A stretch of 64,000 nucleotides of DNA from Catonia carolina (GCA_035578175.1 JAQMRL010000021.1:2786323-2850322); one strand, 5' to 3'. Positions 1 through 10,765 are shown, counted from the first letter of the stretch. Program-made: numbers and translations. Notes: generated by a model not told the origin, from the sequence alone.

Positions 1-76
1 CGGGTCCGGTAGTGGTATGTAACTTAAGTTTCAAGTTTCAAGTTCGTACGATGTTCCGTTCTTGAGATATTCTGTT

Positions 77-107
<31 letters not shown>

Positions 108-257
108 ACACACACAGACCAATCGCTAAAAACATGTTTTTTGGGTTCAGGGGGTCTGAAAACGTATAGATCCGGTGAAAACTCGATTTCGAAAAATCAA
201 CATGAAAACAATACTTTCTTTCCTATATATTCATATAGGCAAGAGAAAGTAAAAAAA
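1..257 (+). mobile_element. RptA copy, cut by window start
   Basis: The 3' half of an RptA element in sense orientation. It shows the block cgggtccggtagtggtatg, a (CA)n tract near 77-118, the block ending gggggtctgaaaacgta, and the constant 3' end ggcaagagaaagtaaaaaa. The 5' half lies outside the window. No coding sequence is present. Confidence 0.85.
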
Positions 258-718
258 CAGAAGAAACTGGTATTAAGTAAAATTTGTTAATTGTCTACTT
301 CATTCCTGGTATGTCGAACTTTTATAAAATTTTTCTTTAAATATTTAAATATTCAAGATGTCTTCTAAACATTACAAGAAAACAGTTCTCTGCAAGTTTT
401 GATGCGAATTGGACCTACATATTTTTTTCTTCTAACAAACATGTTGAACAACAATTAAATTTCATTTTTTTAATATTTTTTTTTTTAACTTTTGGCTGAA
501 CTTAAAATGAATATTATCTATTTATTCTTACTCAATCAATTAAAATTTATAAACTTTTATTAATTTAAACTAATTATTCTTATGGATGTACTGGACGACC
601 TTTACTTATGTTATTTTTCTAAAATCTACTTCTTTTCAAATATAATGTATATTTTAATATTCAATTATTATTAGCAGAAAATCTTGATCTTTTATGTAAG
701 ATTCCTTAACTTTATAAA
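258..718. other. Unassigned AT-rich stretch
   Basis: About 460 bases of AT-rich sequence with homopolymer T runs. I see no open frame, no repeat shared with the rest of the window, and no recognisable motif. It ends at the terminal repeat of the next transposon. Confidence 0.5.
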
Positions 719-1649
719 GGGTGATTCAAAAAAAGCGCCGGTTTTTAAACGGCTGGTAAATTTTTGTTTATCGGTTGGCAACATTGTTTGACCACATTTC
801 TATTTTGGAGAACATTCCGATTGACGATTCAGTTGTAGTTTCTCTTGTTCGCAGTGTAGTACTCTCGCAGTCTGTGTCTAACCATGGAGAAGTTTACTAT
901 TGCGCAACGAGTGTTAATCGTCAAAACATTTTACCAGAGTGGAGAGAGTTATGCGGCTACTGTCAGGCGACTTCGCGGTACTCTAGGACGTAATGAAGCA
1001 CCGAATGAATCAACAGTTCGCAGGCTCATGAAAAAGTTTTTTGAGACGGGTTCAACAGTCGACCTTAAAAGTTCTGGACGTCGTCGTTCTGGCCAAACTG
1101 AGCAGAACGTTGCGTTGGTTCGTGACAGTGTGGCTGTTAACCCAGCAAATTAGGGAGTTTTTGTGGCGTCATTTGGATGGAATGGACATTGACGAGTTGT
1201 GGTTTCACCAGGATGGTGCCACCTGTCACGATGCACGAGAAACAATGTTGTTGCTCCGTGAACGGTTCCAGGATCGTATCATTTCTCGTAATTCCGACCA
1301 TCAATGGCTACCAAGGTCGTGTGACTTGACGCCTTGTGACTTTCATCTTTGGGGTCATCTGAAGTCATTGGTGTATGCCAATAAACCCCGAAACATCAAT
1401 GACTTGAAGGAGGAAATTCGACGGGTTAGCGGGCAAATGGAAATCGAAACTTGTCGTACAGTAATATCCAATTTCATGGACAGAGTTGATGCGTGCCAGC
1501 GTAGTAGAGGAGGACACATGCATGACATCATTTTTCATACATAAAATCGGAAGGAAAGATGAACTTGTTGATGTATTTATTTTCAGTTTTTCAATAAAAT
1601 AAATCTCTTAATTTGATATATCAAAACCGGCGCTCTTTTTGAATCACCC
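719..1649 (+). mobile_element. rosa-like (DD41D) mariner relative, copy 1
   Basis: An internally deleted Tc1/mariner-type element. Its ends carry inverted repeats: gggtgattcaaaaaaagcgc at the left and the reverse complement of the same motif ending gaatcaccc at the right. Near-identical ends bound two other copies in the window. TA dinucleotides lie next to the ends, as expected for this superfamily. About 165 bp of leader precedes the transposase start. Confidence 0.85.
884..1544 (+). pseudogene. DD41D transposase, deleted
   Basis: The start MEKFTIAQRVLIVKTF opens an N-terminal helix-turn-helix region that I would compare with DUF4817-type transposases. After about 89 codons an internal deletion shifts the frame: the first part ends NPAN-stop near 1153, and the second continues in another frame from QQIREFLWRHLDGM. 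The second part keeps the second catalytic Asp (WFHQDGATCH) and the third (LTPCDFHLWG), with 41 residues between them, matching the rosa-type DD41D spacing. The first catalytic Asp (FSDEAHF, seen in copy 2) is lost. The frame ends HDIIFHT-stop. Non-functional; the protein would have cut and rejoined DNA at the element ends. Confidence 0.85.
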
Positions 1650-1893
1650 TATAGCTTGCAAAATTAAAAATTCTTAAAAGGTTTAAACTATTAAACATTG
1701 TTGTGTTTTGAATTTTGATTTAGCATGTTTATAGATTCAAAATTATTTTTTTGGGGGTAATTTCTTTTAAAATGACAAAATAAATGTCTATTTACTTTTA
1801 CTTTACTTTACTTTACGACAAGGGCGTTCAGGCTTCTGCAGCCCCTCCTCACCGCGACCTAAAAGATCTTTTGTGATTGCCCCTATTCCTTAT

Positions 1894-2163
1894 TTATGCA
1901 AGACCCACACTTTCAATAAAGCGCAGGATCTGCCTAGGATCTATTGCACTTACCTGAGAAGGTGTTAACACATTCTTACCCATCAGCGCTCTTCTTTTGC
2001 AGCCAACCACTTTGCAACTGCATAAAATGTGCTCAGCCTTCTCTTCTGCCTCATGACAGAATCTACACAGGCTCTCTTCAGCAACTCCTATCTTGGATAA
2101 ATGATACCCAAGAAAATGTCTATTTAAGGTCTATAAGTATGTTTTTAATTCTAAGCTACCGTT
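1894..2163 (-). pseudogene. Non-LTR RT C-terminal zinc-knuckle remnant
   Basis: Minus-strand frame read from about 2163 down to a stop at 1894-1896. It contains LGYHLSKIGVAEESLCRFCH and then HILCSC, a Cys-X2-Cys...His...Cys arrangement found at the C-terminus of R1/I-group LINE polyproteins after the RT/RNase H region. One in-frame stop lies upstream of NRHFLGYH. Only about 85 codons survive, so it is an old 5'-truncated LINE end. Nothing upstream of the knuckle is recognisable. The clade call is inferred from the motif style. Confidence 0.6.
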
Positions 2164-2464
2164 AGCAAATTTCATTGGATCCAATTAACAGTAAATTCTT
2201 TAAATTTTTTTTACATTATTTCAAATAATATACATTCAGGCTTATACAGAAGAAGTTTTTTTTAAAATTCTTAAAATAGCGAATTTTCAATGCGCAATTA
2301 TTAATATTATTGTTGTAACTATTATTTCATTAGCAAAAGCTATATCTATTAAATCTGTTACTGTTAATTTTACAAATTTTGTCATTTTATTTCATGCAGC
2401 AGCAACCTTACGCTTCCTTTATTTTTGTATCACTTCGCCAGACTTGCGGTGAACATGGAATTTA
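2164..2464. other. Unassigned AT-rich stretch
   Basis: AT-rich DNA between the LINE remnant and SINE-C fragments. It has no frame of note and no repeat that I could match elsewhere in the window. Confidence 0.4.
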
Positions 2465-2545
2465 TGTTCACCGGCAAGGAGTGGTTACAATTTGAACCAG
2501 GAACCTTCGTCTCTGAAAATCAGCTATTTAATTGTTGACTCACTG
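2465..2545 (-). mobile_element. SINE-C head fragment
   Basis: Carries the box-B region gaaccaggaaccttcgtctc followed by gaaaatcagct, as in the complete SINE-C copies, but diverges before the box-A end. A diverged fragment. Confidence 0.5.
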
Positions 2546-2591
2546 TATGCTAGACGAAACGAGTCAGTTCCAAATAAACAAATTTTTTTTA

Positions 2592-2670
2592 AACCCAAAT
2601 TTGTGTACATTGGAATTTGTTCAGTTTTAAGAACATAAGCAAACCCCATGAACCAAACAAATAAGGATGA
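2592..2670 (-). mobile_element. SINE-C tail fragment
   Basis: Matches the 3' part of SINE-C (a T-rich run, then tttgtgtacattggaatttg and cataagcaaaccccatgaac). It is cut off abruptly where the mariner G1 terminal repeat begins at 2671, so the mariner probably inserted into it. Its continuation is not visible after the mariner. Confidence 0.5.
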
Positions 2671-2879
2671 TACGAGGTAAGGCTATGAAATAATGAGACT
2701 GACTTTGTAAAACATTTTATTTTATTTTACACATAATCACTTATTGTCACCTTCAATATACACTCCTTCTCTATCCCTACAACGCTCCATGCGAATTTTC
2801 CATTGTTGGAAACAGTACTGGAAGTTATCTTCTGTCAGCTCCTTCAGGACACGTGCCGCTCAAAAATGTTTGTACTGAC

Positions 2880-3523
2880 ACTTTGTACGCGATTGAAAAT
2901 TACCCAAATTTTTTGGAAACTATAATAACATGTGATGAAACGTGATTTTTTACTTATGATCTGGAAACGAAGCGCCAATCCATGCACTGGAAGAGCCAAA
3001 CTTCACCGAGAGCCAAAAAAGCTCGAATGAGCAAGTTAAAATTTAAAGCAATGATGATTGTTTTTTTTTATATCTATGGGATTGTGTACCTTCTCTGGGT
3101 TCCTAAAAGTCAAACAATTAATTAATATTACTATCTTGAGGTACTTTCTAAACTACGTCAAAGGCAAGGAAAAAACGCCCCGAAATGTGGAACGACAAAT
3201 CATGGGTTCTCCACCAAGACAATGCGCCAGCTCATTCCGCATTGTCTGTCAAGAGATTCCTAGCTAAGTACAGCATCTCAGTGTTAGAACATCCACCTTA
3301 TTCACCAGATCTTGCACCATGTGACTTCTACCTGTTCCCTAAGGTGAAATTTGCTTTAAAAGTGACAAGATTTGAGTCTGTGGAAGCTGTATAAGAGAAA
3401 GCGGCATGTGTCTTGAAGGAGCTGACAGAAGATGACTTCCAGCATTGTTTCCAACAATGGAAAATTCGCATGGAGCGTTGTAGGGCCAGAGAAGGAGTGT
3501 ATATTGAAGGTGACAATAAGTGA
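2880..3523 (+). pseudogene. DD34D mariner transposase, C-terminal part
   Basis: Codons near 2895 read ENYPNFLETIITCDET: the first catalytic Asp lies in IITCDE, and the following Trp codon is a TGA stop. After WVPKSQTIN there is another stop and frame disruption. The C-terminal portion is readable: LHQDNAPAHSALSVKRFLAK, then HPPYSPDLAPCDFYLFP. The second and third catalytic Asp are separated by 34 residues, the canonical mariner spacing. The end reads EGDNK-stop. The N-terminal DNA-binding half is absent. A second degraded copy of the same family lies at 40019-42520. Confidence 0.8.
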
Positions 3524-3552
3524 CTATGTATAAAAATAAAATTAAAATAAAA

Positions 3553-3738
3553 GTCGGCTGCATTGGCGCAGTTGGTAACGTTCTAGCCTCTCATCATGCG
3601 GTCCTGGGTTCGAATCCCACTCAGGCACGGCATATTTTCATACGTTACAAAAAAATCATTTCATCCTCCATTGTACACAGTTACACCCCAACGTCGTCGC
3701 TAATAACCGTTGTAGTTGATGCGACGTTAAATAAATAA
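3553..3738 (+). mobile_element. SINE-D copy 1 (tRNA-derived)
   Basis: Starts gtcggctgcattggcgcagt. It has a box-A-like TGGCGCAGTTGG and a box-B GGTTCGAATCC about 45 bases later, then a non-tRNA body and an A-rich 3' end. It is flanked by near-identical copies of attaaaataaaa (3541-3552 and about 3739-3751), consistent with a target duplication in the mariner G1 3' region. Confidence 0.75.
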
Positions 3739-3775
3739 ATTAAAAATAAAAATCAGTCTCGTTATTTAATATACT

Positions 3776-4471
3776 ATTTTTCCAGATGACTCAATTTATC
3801 ATTGTCGAAACATATAACTAAAATTTCCAATTTATTTACATAATTTACTTATTTTATGCTTATTATTTTATTTTATTTTACCTTATTTATTTAATTTATT
3901 TAATTATCCTTATTTAATTATACCTTATTTATTTTATTTTATCCTATTTTATTTTACTGCTTATTTTATGCCCATTCGTCAACAGTTGTTCTGCCACATT
4001 TGAATTTTTACAGTCCTTTTTTTAAATAACATCTAAATGCTCAGAGAATCGTTTTTTAAACGTTTGTTAGTTTTTCCGGTATAACAAAAATTACAATCAC
4101 TGCAATTTTGATTTTGTATATGCCTTGACAATTATATTTGTCATTTAATTTTTTATTGTATAATGTTGGTAGATACTTGGATATATAAATATAAATGAAA
4201 ATGAGCCGCATAATTGCACTTCCTTCCTGTCATGGAATGGATGACGCCTTTTTTACTTTATTATCTTTTATAATACGGTTAGTGGTTACTATTTCCAATT
4301 ACTTTTATTAACAATATTAAATTCACTTCCTCATTTTATGCAACACTGATTTATTGTCCACCACTCTTTTTTGTTTGATTTAATGGAGTCATTGAAAAAT
4401 TAATAAAATTAATCAATAATCACAAAATTGTTGATTTTATAGATGAATCACGGCGATGTGATGAATGTGTT
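3776..4471. other. AT-rich stretch with TTTA-type simple repeat
   Basis: Low-complexity AT-rich DNA. Between about 3835 and 3965 it is built mostly of imperfect TTTA/TTTTA units. I see no coding or repeat-family signal. Confidence 0.5.
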
Positions 4472-4615
4472 GTCGGCCGAATTGGCGTAGTTGGCAATGT
4501 GTTCGCCTCTTATCATGCGGTCTTGGGTTCGAATCCCAGAATCCCATTCAGGCACGGCATACCGTCTGCATTAGCAGTAATTGCAGAACAGTCGGACGTT
4601 AAACAAAAAAAAAAC
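4472..4615 (+). mobile_element. SINE-D copy 2 (tRNA-derived)
   Basis: Starts gtcggccgaattggcgtagt with box A TGGCGTAGTTGG and box B GGTTCGAATCC. A short local duplication (gaatcccagaatccc) follows box B. The body ends gtcggacgttaaac followed by an A-rich tail. Confidence 0.75.
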
Positions 4616-4802
4616 AAAAAAATGTGGCAAGGAATTTCTCATTTTGAAAATTAATTAATTTTCTAACATATCCGTTTATAAATTGAGACATTTTCAGGAA
4701 GAAGGACGCATAACTGAAAATCATGTTTTGAAAATAGCAGGTGTACAGTTTTTATTGTGTTACATCTAATTAATTTCTATATGAATAAGGGTTCTAAGTT
4801 TA

Positions 4803-5133
4803 TCTATTTTTTTTTTATTCCTAATTTGTGTACGTTGCAATCTGTTCAATTCATAACAATAAGCAACCCCATGACCGAATGAAATGAGGATGATGTGTAT
4901 GATATGTAAATGAGGTGTAGTCTTGTACAGACCCAGGTCGACCATTCCTGAGAGAGTATGGTTAATTAAACCCCAACCATCAAAGTACACCGGTAACCAC
5001 TGTCTAGTATTCAAATCCGAATAAAAGTAACTACCTTTACTAGGATTTGAACCAGGAACCTTCGTCTCCGAAAATCAGCTGATAAACAGCTGATTTTGGC
5101 GACGACTTTACCTCTAGACCAACCCGGTGGGCA
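4803..5133 (-). mobile_element. SINE-C copy (tRNA-derived)
   Basis: A complete SINE-C read on the minus strand. The head has box A TGGTCTAGAGG and box B GGTTCAAATCC; the 3' end contains a block read as gattgcaacgtacacaaatt, then an A-rich tail. Between the boxes lies the inverted repeat AAAATCAGCTGTTT / atcagctgattttc. Further copies are at 10815, 14630 and 16740. Confidence 0.8.
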
Positions 5134-5152
5134 GTTTATCTAATGAACCTTA

Positions 5153-5311
5153 ATGAACCGAACTAAATTTAGACAACTAATCACGGATTTGGAGGGCTTC
5201 AATCAAACACTTACAAGGCAAAATCACAACACTGAGTGGACCGAACAAAAGAAAAAAGCCTACAGTGAGTTGGAAATGTGGGTTGCAAAAGAGCTTCCAG
5301 AAACGTCTTAA
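5153..5311 (+). CDS. Orphan 52-codon frame, status unclear
   Basis: An ATG frame starting MNRTKFRQLITDLEGFNQ and ending KELPETS-stop, directly after a SINE-C and ending at the edge of RptB. Two stops precede the ATG in frame. Its composition is protein-like (charged, few low-complexity runs), but it matches no family I recognise. It could be a host exon fragment, a transposon relic or chance. I give it low confidence and assign no function. Confidence 0.2.
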   Translation: MNRTKFRQLITDLEGFNQTLTRQNHNTEWTEQKKKAYSELEMWVAKELPETS

Positions 5312-5319
5312 GTCACCTC

Positions 5320-6127
5320 GTTGTTTAGGTCAACAGGCGAAAGGCTGGTTTGAACCTCTTGAGGTTATACTGAGTAAAAACGAGGAGTGAGGTGGTTTAC
5401 CATTGCCTTCCTCACTGAAAGGAAAAGTACGCCCATCAGCATGCCGGGCCCTCTAAAAAGCACATATTTTCCACTCTGCAAATGATACCTTCATTTCATT
5501 CACCACAGGGTCTGGCTGTATAATGAAATTCATTACTTTCAGAGGAGATCTATCTTAGTATGACATTCGACGCTAAGTTTCGCTGGAAAGTCCACGTTAA
5601 AAAGAAAAGAAAGACTAAACACACAACACGTTTTAATGAAAATTGTAGGAATTTTTATTCTAAAAAAAATTATATAAATAACGTCAATGGAAATTAAACT
5701 AATTATAACGTTTTGTGTGTTTATTCTCAATGTTTTTGTTTAGATCATCAGCTGAAAGGCTGGTTTGAACCTGTCAAAAATTTTCTAAATAAAATGAAGA
5801 GTGAGGTGGCTTACCATAGCCTTCTTCACTAAGTGGAAGAGTATGCTATCAGCATGCCAGACCTTCCGAAAAGCATCCATTTTCCACCCTGCAAATGACA
5901 CCCTCACTTCATTCACCACAGGGTCTGGCTGTATAGTGAAATTCATTACTCTTAGAGTAGATAACTTTGACTAGTGTCTTTTACACCTGTACTTTTCTGT
6001 TCTTAAATAATTCAATCATATAATTGGCTGACTATGTGATAAGAAACAGAACTATTTTTTGTAGCCCTGGAACCAACAGATCGAGTGCAAATAATTTAAC
6101 ACTCCACCTGCCCGTTATGGGGAAAAA
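5320..6127 (-). mobile_element. RptB, composite double copy
   Basis: A truncated RptB (5320-5551), then about 180 bp of unrelated AT-rich DNA, then a nearly complete RptB (about 5733-6127), all antisense. The whole block is bracketed by an exact 10-bp repeat, aagtcacctc (5310-5319 and 6128-6137). This suggests that one insertion event or a rearranged template made the block. It includes the conserved hairpin-forming block ggctgatgacctaaac read in antisense. Confidence 0.75.
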
Positions 6128-6137
6128 AAGTCACCTC

Positions 6138-6646
6138 ACGTGGTCTAAAATTGGCCGTGCCCGAGGAAAAAAAGAAAAAATAATTATGTGTAATTTACAC
6201 TGTATTGTGTAAAACTGGATTTTTTTTAAAGAATTAGATTTTTGTAAAATGTCTTAATTAATTTTTAAATACTTTGCAAAATAGTTACATAAATATGGAA
6301 ATAATAAAGTAAAATATATGTGTGAATTTTTTAATTAACAAAATGATTGTACAAAAATTTATGCAAAGAATATCTTCTATTTTTAAAAATTTAACAGAAT
6401 CTAAGAATTAAGTTCTTAAATTTTACCTTGAATTTTGTAAGAGTAATCCTTGTAAGGTTATCACCTTCGCAATTTATGTACCGTATTTTAAAACTTGTAC
6501 GTGTTTTTACTGTTTAATTTAAGAATATTTAATCTGTTGATAATTTTATAGTTTAATAAAGTTCCAAAATTTTATTATATAGGATTTTTTGTTAATAAAA
6601 GGATCTCAAACGTTTATTATTTACTCATATTTATTTAAACTTTATT
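6138..6646. other. Unassigned AT-rich stretch
   Basis: AT-rich DNA with long A and T runs. It has no frame over 60 codons that is not low complexity and no match to the repeat families in the window. Confidence 0.5.
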
Positions 6647-7584
6647 ACTTTCTCTTGCCTACATATATGAATATATAGGAAGGAAAGTATTGTTTTCATG
6701 GCGATTTTTCGAAATCGAGTTTTCACCGGATCTATACGTTTTCAGACCCCCTGAACCCAAAAAACATGTTTTTAGCGATTGGTCTGTGTGTCTGTGTGTG
6801 TGTGTATACAAAATATCTCAAGAATGGAACATCGTACGAACTTGAAACTTAAAACTTCGTTACATACCCTTACCGAACCCGACACGAACATTTTCATCAA
6901 AATCGGTCAACCGGAAGTAGGCTAATAGTTTATTCGTATAATTTTTCACTTTTTTGCCATTTTCTCAAAAACTGCTCCTACGATTGTTTTAAAAACCGCC
7001 TCATTAACTTTACTTTTTATGCTCTACAAGATAGAGTAGGTGCCATGTTCGCTGAAATTCTTGGTGATGCTGTTTTCACGTAAAATAATTGTTTTTTTTT
7101 TAAGATTACGGCTGTAATATGCATTTTAGCGCAAAAATGTATATAATAAAAGTTGTAGAGAATTTAAAATCCTACAACTTTTATTTCAAACATTTTTTTG
7201 TATGCGCTTAGTTTAGCGGTAATTAGCAGTTTTCTGATTTTTTCTCACGAAAACGTTTGAAAAATGGATTTTCTTAAGATTTCGGCCTTATAATGTATTT
7301 TACGACAAAAGTGTATTATAAAATTAATTTTCTAGGAAATAAAAAGATCTACAACTTTTATTTAAAGCATTTTCTCTACAGAGCCTAGTTTAGCATGAAA
7401 GAGTGATTTTCCGTATTTTTAAGCCAAACTGAGTTAGGTTTTCATTTTACGTCTTTCACTCATGATTAAAATAAGGTTATGTTTTTTGAGGTTAGTTTTT
7501 TGTTTATTTCTAATGTTTTATTACTAAATTATTGGTCATTTCTAGCATTGGCAAGCGAAAGTTGTGTGAGTGTTTCACATCAGT
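6647..7584 (-). mobile_element. RptA copy, near complete
   Basis: Antisense RptA. On the plus strand it starts actttctcttgcc, has a short (TG)n tract near 6783-6808, the two internal modules each with tgcatttta, and ends ggcaagcgaaagttgtgtga followed by gtttcacatcag. The hairpin block aaagttgtag / ctacaactttt is present. No coding sequence. Confidence 0.85.
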
Positions 7585-7777
7585 TTGTTTTAGTCTAGTT
7601 AGTACACGCTACCGCTACAAATGCATCAGCTGTGAAACACTACTAATTCATTCATTCTCTCACTACCACAACAACGCACTGCATTCCTTACAACTACACG
7701 GAGATGGGACTCAAGCAATAGGTTTTTCTTTTACATTTTCGTTGTGATATAATTCGAGCAAATACGTATTATCTAAC

Positions 7778-8716
7778 GGGTGATTCGAAAAGAGCGCCGG
7801 TTTTTAAACGGCTGGTAAATTTTTGTTTATCGGTTGGCAACATTGTTAGACCTCATTTCTATTTCGGAGAACATTCCGATTGACGATTCAGTTGTAGTTT
7901 CTCTTGTTCGCAGTGTAGTACTCTCGCAGTCTGTGTCTAACCATGGAGAAGTTTACTATTGCACAACGAGTGTTAATCGTCAAAACATTTTACCAGAGTG
8001 GAGAGAGTTATGCGGCTACTGTCAGGCGACTTCGCGGTACTCTAGGACGTAATGAAGCACCGAATGAATCAACAGTTCGCAGGCTCATGAAAAATTTTTG
8101 TGAGACGGGTTCAACAGTCGACCTTAAAAGTTCTGGACGTCATCGTTCTGGCCAAACTGAGCAGAACGTTGCGTTGGTTCGTGACAGTGTGGCTGTTAGC
8201 CCAGCAAAATCAATACGTCGCTGTTCTCAACAATTGGGTTTAAGACGTTCTTCTGTACGGAGAATTCTTCGGTACGATCTCCAATATCACCCGTATAAAA
8301 TTCAGTTGACGCAACATTTAAAAGTGGCAGACCACCAGAAGAGATGACAGTTTGTTGACTGGGTACTGAGAAAACGGCAGGATGATGACACCTTCGCAAA
8401 CAAAATCATTTTCAGTGATGAGGCGCACTTCCACTTAAACGGTTTTGTTAATAAACAGAACATCAATGACTTGAAGGAGGAAATTCGACGGGTTATCGGG
8501 CAAATGGAAGTCGAAACTTGTCGTGCAGTAATATCCAATTTCATGGACAGAGTTGATGCGTGCCAGCGCAGTAGAGGAGGACACATGCATGACATCATTT
8601 TTCATACAAAAAATCGGAAGGAAAGATGAACTTTTTGATGCATTTATTTTCAGTTTTTCAATAAAATAAATCTCTTAATTTGATATGTCAAAACCGGCGC
8701 TCTTTTTGAATCACCC
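7778..8716 (+). mobile_element. rosa-like (DD41D) mariner relative, copy 2
   Basis: Bounded by inverted repeats: gggtgattcgaaaagagcgc on the left and the complementary end gaatcaccc on the right. Same leader and transposase start as copy 1, but with a different internal deletion. Confidence 0.85.
7943..8628 (+). pseudogene. DD41D transposase, deleted and with a stop
   Basis: Starts MEKFTIAQRVLIVKTF and is open for 134 codons, then a TGA replaces the Arg codon seen in copy 3 (QKR-stop-QFVDWV). Reading on, the first catalytic Asp is intact in IIFSDEAHFHLNGFVNKQN. An internal deletion then joins directly to INDLKEEIRRVIGQMEVET, removing the second and third catalytic residues. The normal stop after HDIIFHT is also changed, so the frame extends to KNRKER-stop. 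This is the only copy here that keeps the first catalytic Asp. Confidence 0.85.
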
Positions 8717-8789
8717 TATATTATTAGGAATAGTTCCCACGTCAATTTGAAACAATAACTAACATCTTCCTATTAGAACAATAATAAAA

Positions 8790-9083
8790 TGAAAAAAAAA
8801 ACACTGACATGAAGAAATATAATTCTGTATGTTTCTTTTGTAGTTCTTGTTTAGTAATATGTTTAGACACCTTATTAAACGAGATGTTGCTTTGTTTAAA
8901 GTACAAACATAAAAAAATTGAATTTTTTTAATAAAAGCAAAACAATAAGCAGTTACATGTATCCTGTTTTTATACTAAAATACAAGTTTTAAAAATCAAA
9001 CTGTCAGATAGTTGAATGAAACTACTGAATATCGAGCATTCACCCTCAGCAATGTTTGTATTTGCGTGTTATAATCATAGTAT
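8790..9083. repeat. Duplicated segment, unit 1
   Basis: From about 8800 this DNA (cactgacatgaag ... gttataatcatagtat) is closely matched at 10453-10746. The two units have the same orientation and an RptA lies between them. Unit 1 carries an RptB insertion; unit 2 preserves the uninterrupted site. Confidence 0.8.
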
Positions 9084-9478
9084 CTGCCCATAACAGACAG
9101 GCGGAGAGTCAAATTATTTACTCTCAATCTGTTCATTGCAGGGCTAAAATAAATAGTTCTGTTTCTTGTCACATGGTCAGCCAATTAAATGACTGAATCA
9201 TTTAAGAACAGAAGAGGTAGAGGTGTAAAAGACACTAATCAGAGTTATCTCCTCTGAAAGTAATGCATTTTATTATACAGCCAGACCCTGTGGTGAATGA
9301 AGTAAAGGTGTCATTTGCAGAGTGGAAAATATGTGCTTTTCATAGGGCCCGGCATGTTGATAAGCATACTTTTCCATTCAGTGAGGAAGGCAATTGAAAA
9401 CCCCCTCACTCTTAATTTTTCTTAGTAAAACCTCTACACGTTCAAACCAGTTTTTCGGCTGATGACCTAAACAACAAC
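9084..9478 (+). mobile_element. RptB copy with matched empty site
   Basis: Complete sense RptB from ctgcccataacagacaggcg to the (CAA)n tail. It is flanked by an exact 11-bp duplication, aatcatagtat (9073-9083 and 9479-9489). The related unit at 10736-10746 has a single aatcatggtat and no insert. The short internal frame beginning MHFIIQPDP is the usual RptB frame and not a gene. Confidence 0.9.
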
Positions 9479-9514
9479 AATCATAGTATACTTATGCCGC
9501 AATCTTAAAAAAAA

Positions 9515-10449
9515 TCTGGTTTGAATTACTCACACAACTTTCTCTTGCCAATGCAAATAATTAACAATAAACCTAACATTAGTAATAAAACATTAGAAAT
9601 AAACAAAAAACTAACCTCAATAAACATAACCTTATTTTAATCATGAGTGAAAAACGCAAAATGAAAATCGACCTCAGTTTGGCTTAAAAATACGAACAAT
9701 TACTTCACGCTAAACTAGGCTCTGTAGAGAAAAATGTTGGCTCTAAATAAAAATTTTAGATCTTTTAATTTCCTATAAATTTGATTATACACTTTTGTCG
9801 TAAAATGCATACTAAGGCCAAAATATTAAAAAAATAGATTTTTCACACGTTTTCGTGAGAAAAAAAAAACAGAAAATTGCCAATTACCGCTTAACTAAAC
9901 GTTATAAAAAAAATGTGTGAAATAAAAGTTGTAGAATTTTAATTCTCTACAACTTTTTATCATATAAATATTTGCGCTAAAATGCATATTAAAGCCGTAA
10001 TCTTAAAAAACAATTTTTTTTCGTAAAACTTCCTCACCAAGAATTTCAGCAAACATGGCGCCTACATACATACAAACATCTTGTAAAACATTTAAAAAAT
10101 TAGTAAACGTGGTGATTTTTAAAAAAAATCGTAGTACCAGTTTTTGAGAAAATCGCAAAAAAGTGAAAAATTACACGATTAAACTACTATTTCCGGTTGA
10201 CCGATTTTGATGAAAATGTTCGTGTCGGGTCCGGTAGTGGTGTATGTAACTTAAGTTTCAAGTTTCAAGTTCGTACGATGTTCCGTTCTTGAGATATTCT
10301 GTTCTCACACACACAGACCAATCGTTAAAAACATATTTTTTGGGTTCAGGGGGTCTGAAAACGTGTAGATCCAGTGAAGAGTGTATTTGTTAAAATCGAC
10401 ATGAAAACAATACTTTCCTTCCTATATATTCATATAGGCAAGAGAAAGT
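9515..10449 (+). mobile_element. RptA copy, complete
   Basis: Sense RptA starting after an A run with tctggtttgaattac and ending ggcaagagaaagt plus an A run. Both internal modules and the accgattttgatgaaaatg block are present. The (CA)n tract is reduced to a few units near 10304-10318. Confidence 0.85.
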
Positions 10450-10452
10450 AAA

Positions 10453-10765
10453 AAAAAAAAATCACTGACATGAAGACATAAAATTTGTTGTATGTTTCTT
10501 TTTCATAGTTCTTGTTTAGTAATATGTTTAGACACCTTATTAAACGAGATGTTACTTTGTTTAGAGTACAAACATAAAAAAATTGAATTTTTTTAATAAA
10601 AGCAAAACAATAAGCAGTTACATGTATCCTGTTTTTTATAAAACACAAGTTTTTTAAATCAAACTGTCAGATAGTTGGATAAAACTACTGAATATCGAGC
10701 ATTCAACTTCAGCAATGTTTGTATTTGCGTGTTATAATCATGGTATTACTTATGCCGCAATCTTA
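10453..10765. repeat. Duplicated segment, unit 2 (empty site)
   Basis: Direct copy of 8790-9083 plus 9490-9514, without the RptB insertion. The matching joint reads aatcatggtattacttatgc. It runs into another RptA start at 10772, so the duplicated unit probably included flank and RptA together. Confidence 0.8.

Larger units (their letters stand above)
2671..3775 (+). mobile_element. Mariner G copy 1, rearranged
   Basis: A DD34D mariner-like element. The left end, tacgaggtaaggctatgaaa, and the next roughly 180 bp are the reverse complement of the element's own 3' end (compare the right end near 3752-3775). The left part is therefore an inverted 3' end replacing the normal 5' half. Coding remnants run from just before the first catalytic Asp to the stop at 3521-3523. 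A SINE-D sits in the 3' untranslated region. Confidence 0.75.

Noticed and set aside
3597..3625. Possible tRNA genes at box-B sites (also 4500-4545, 14450, 30355)
   Set aside because: The heads have A and B boxes but lack a full cloverleaf and are followed by non-tRNA bodies and A-rich tails, so they are SINEs.
7585..7777. Spacer between RptA and rosa-like copy 2 as a promoter
   Set aside because: No promoter motif distinguishable from background; it is simple flanking DNA.
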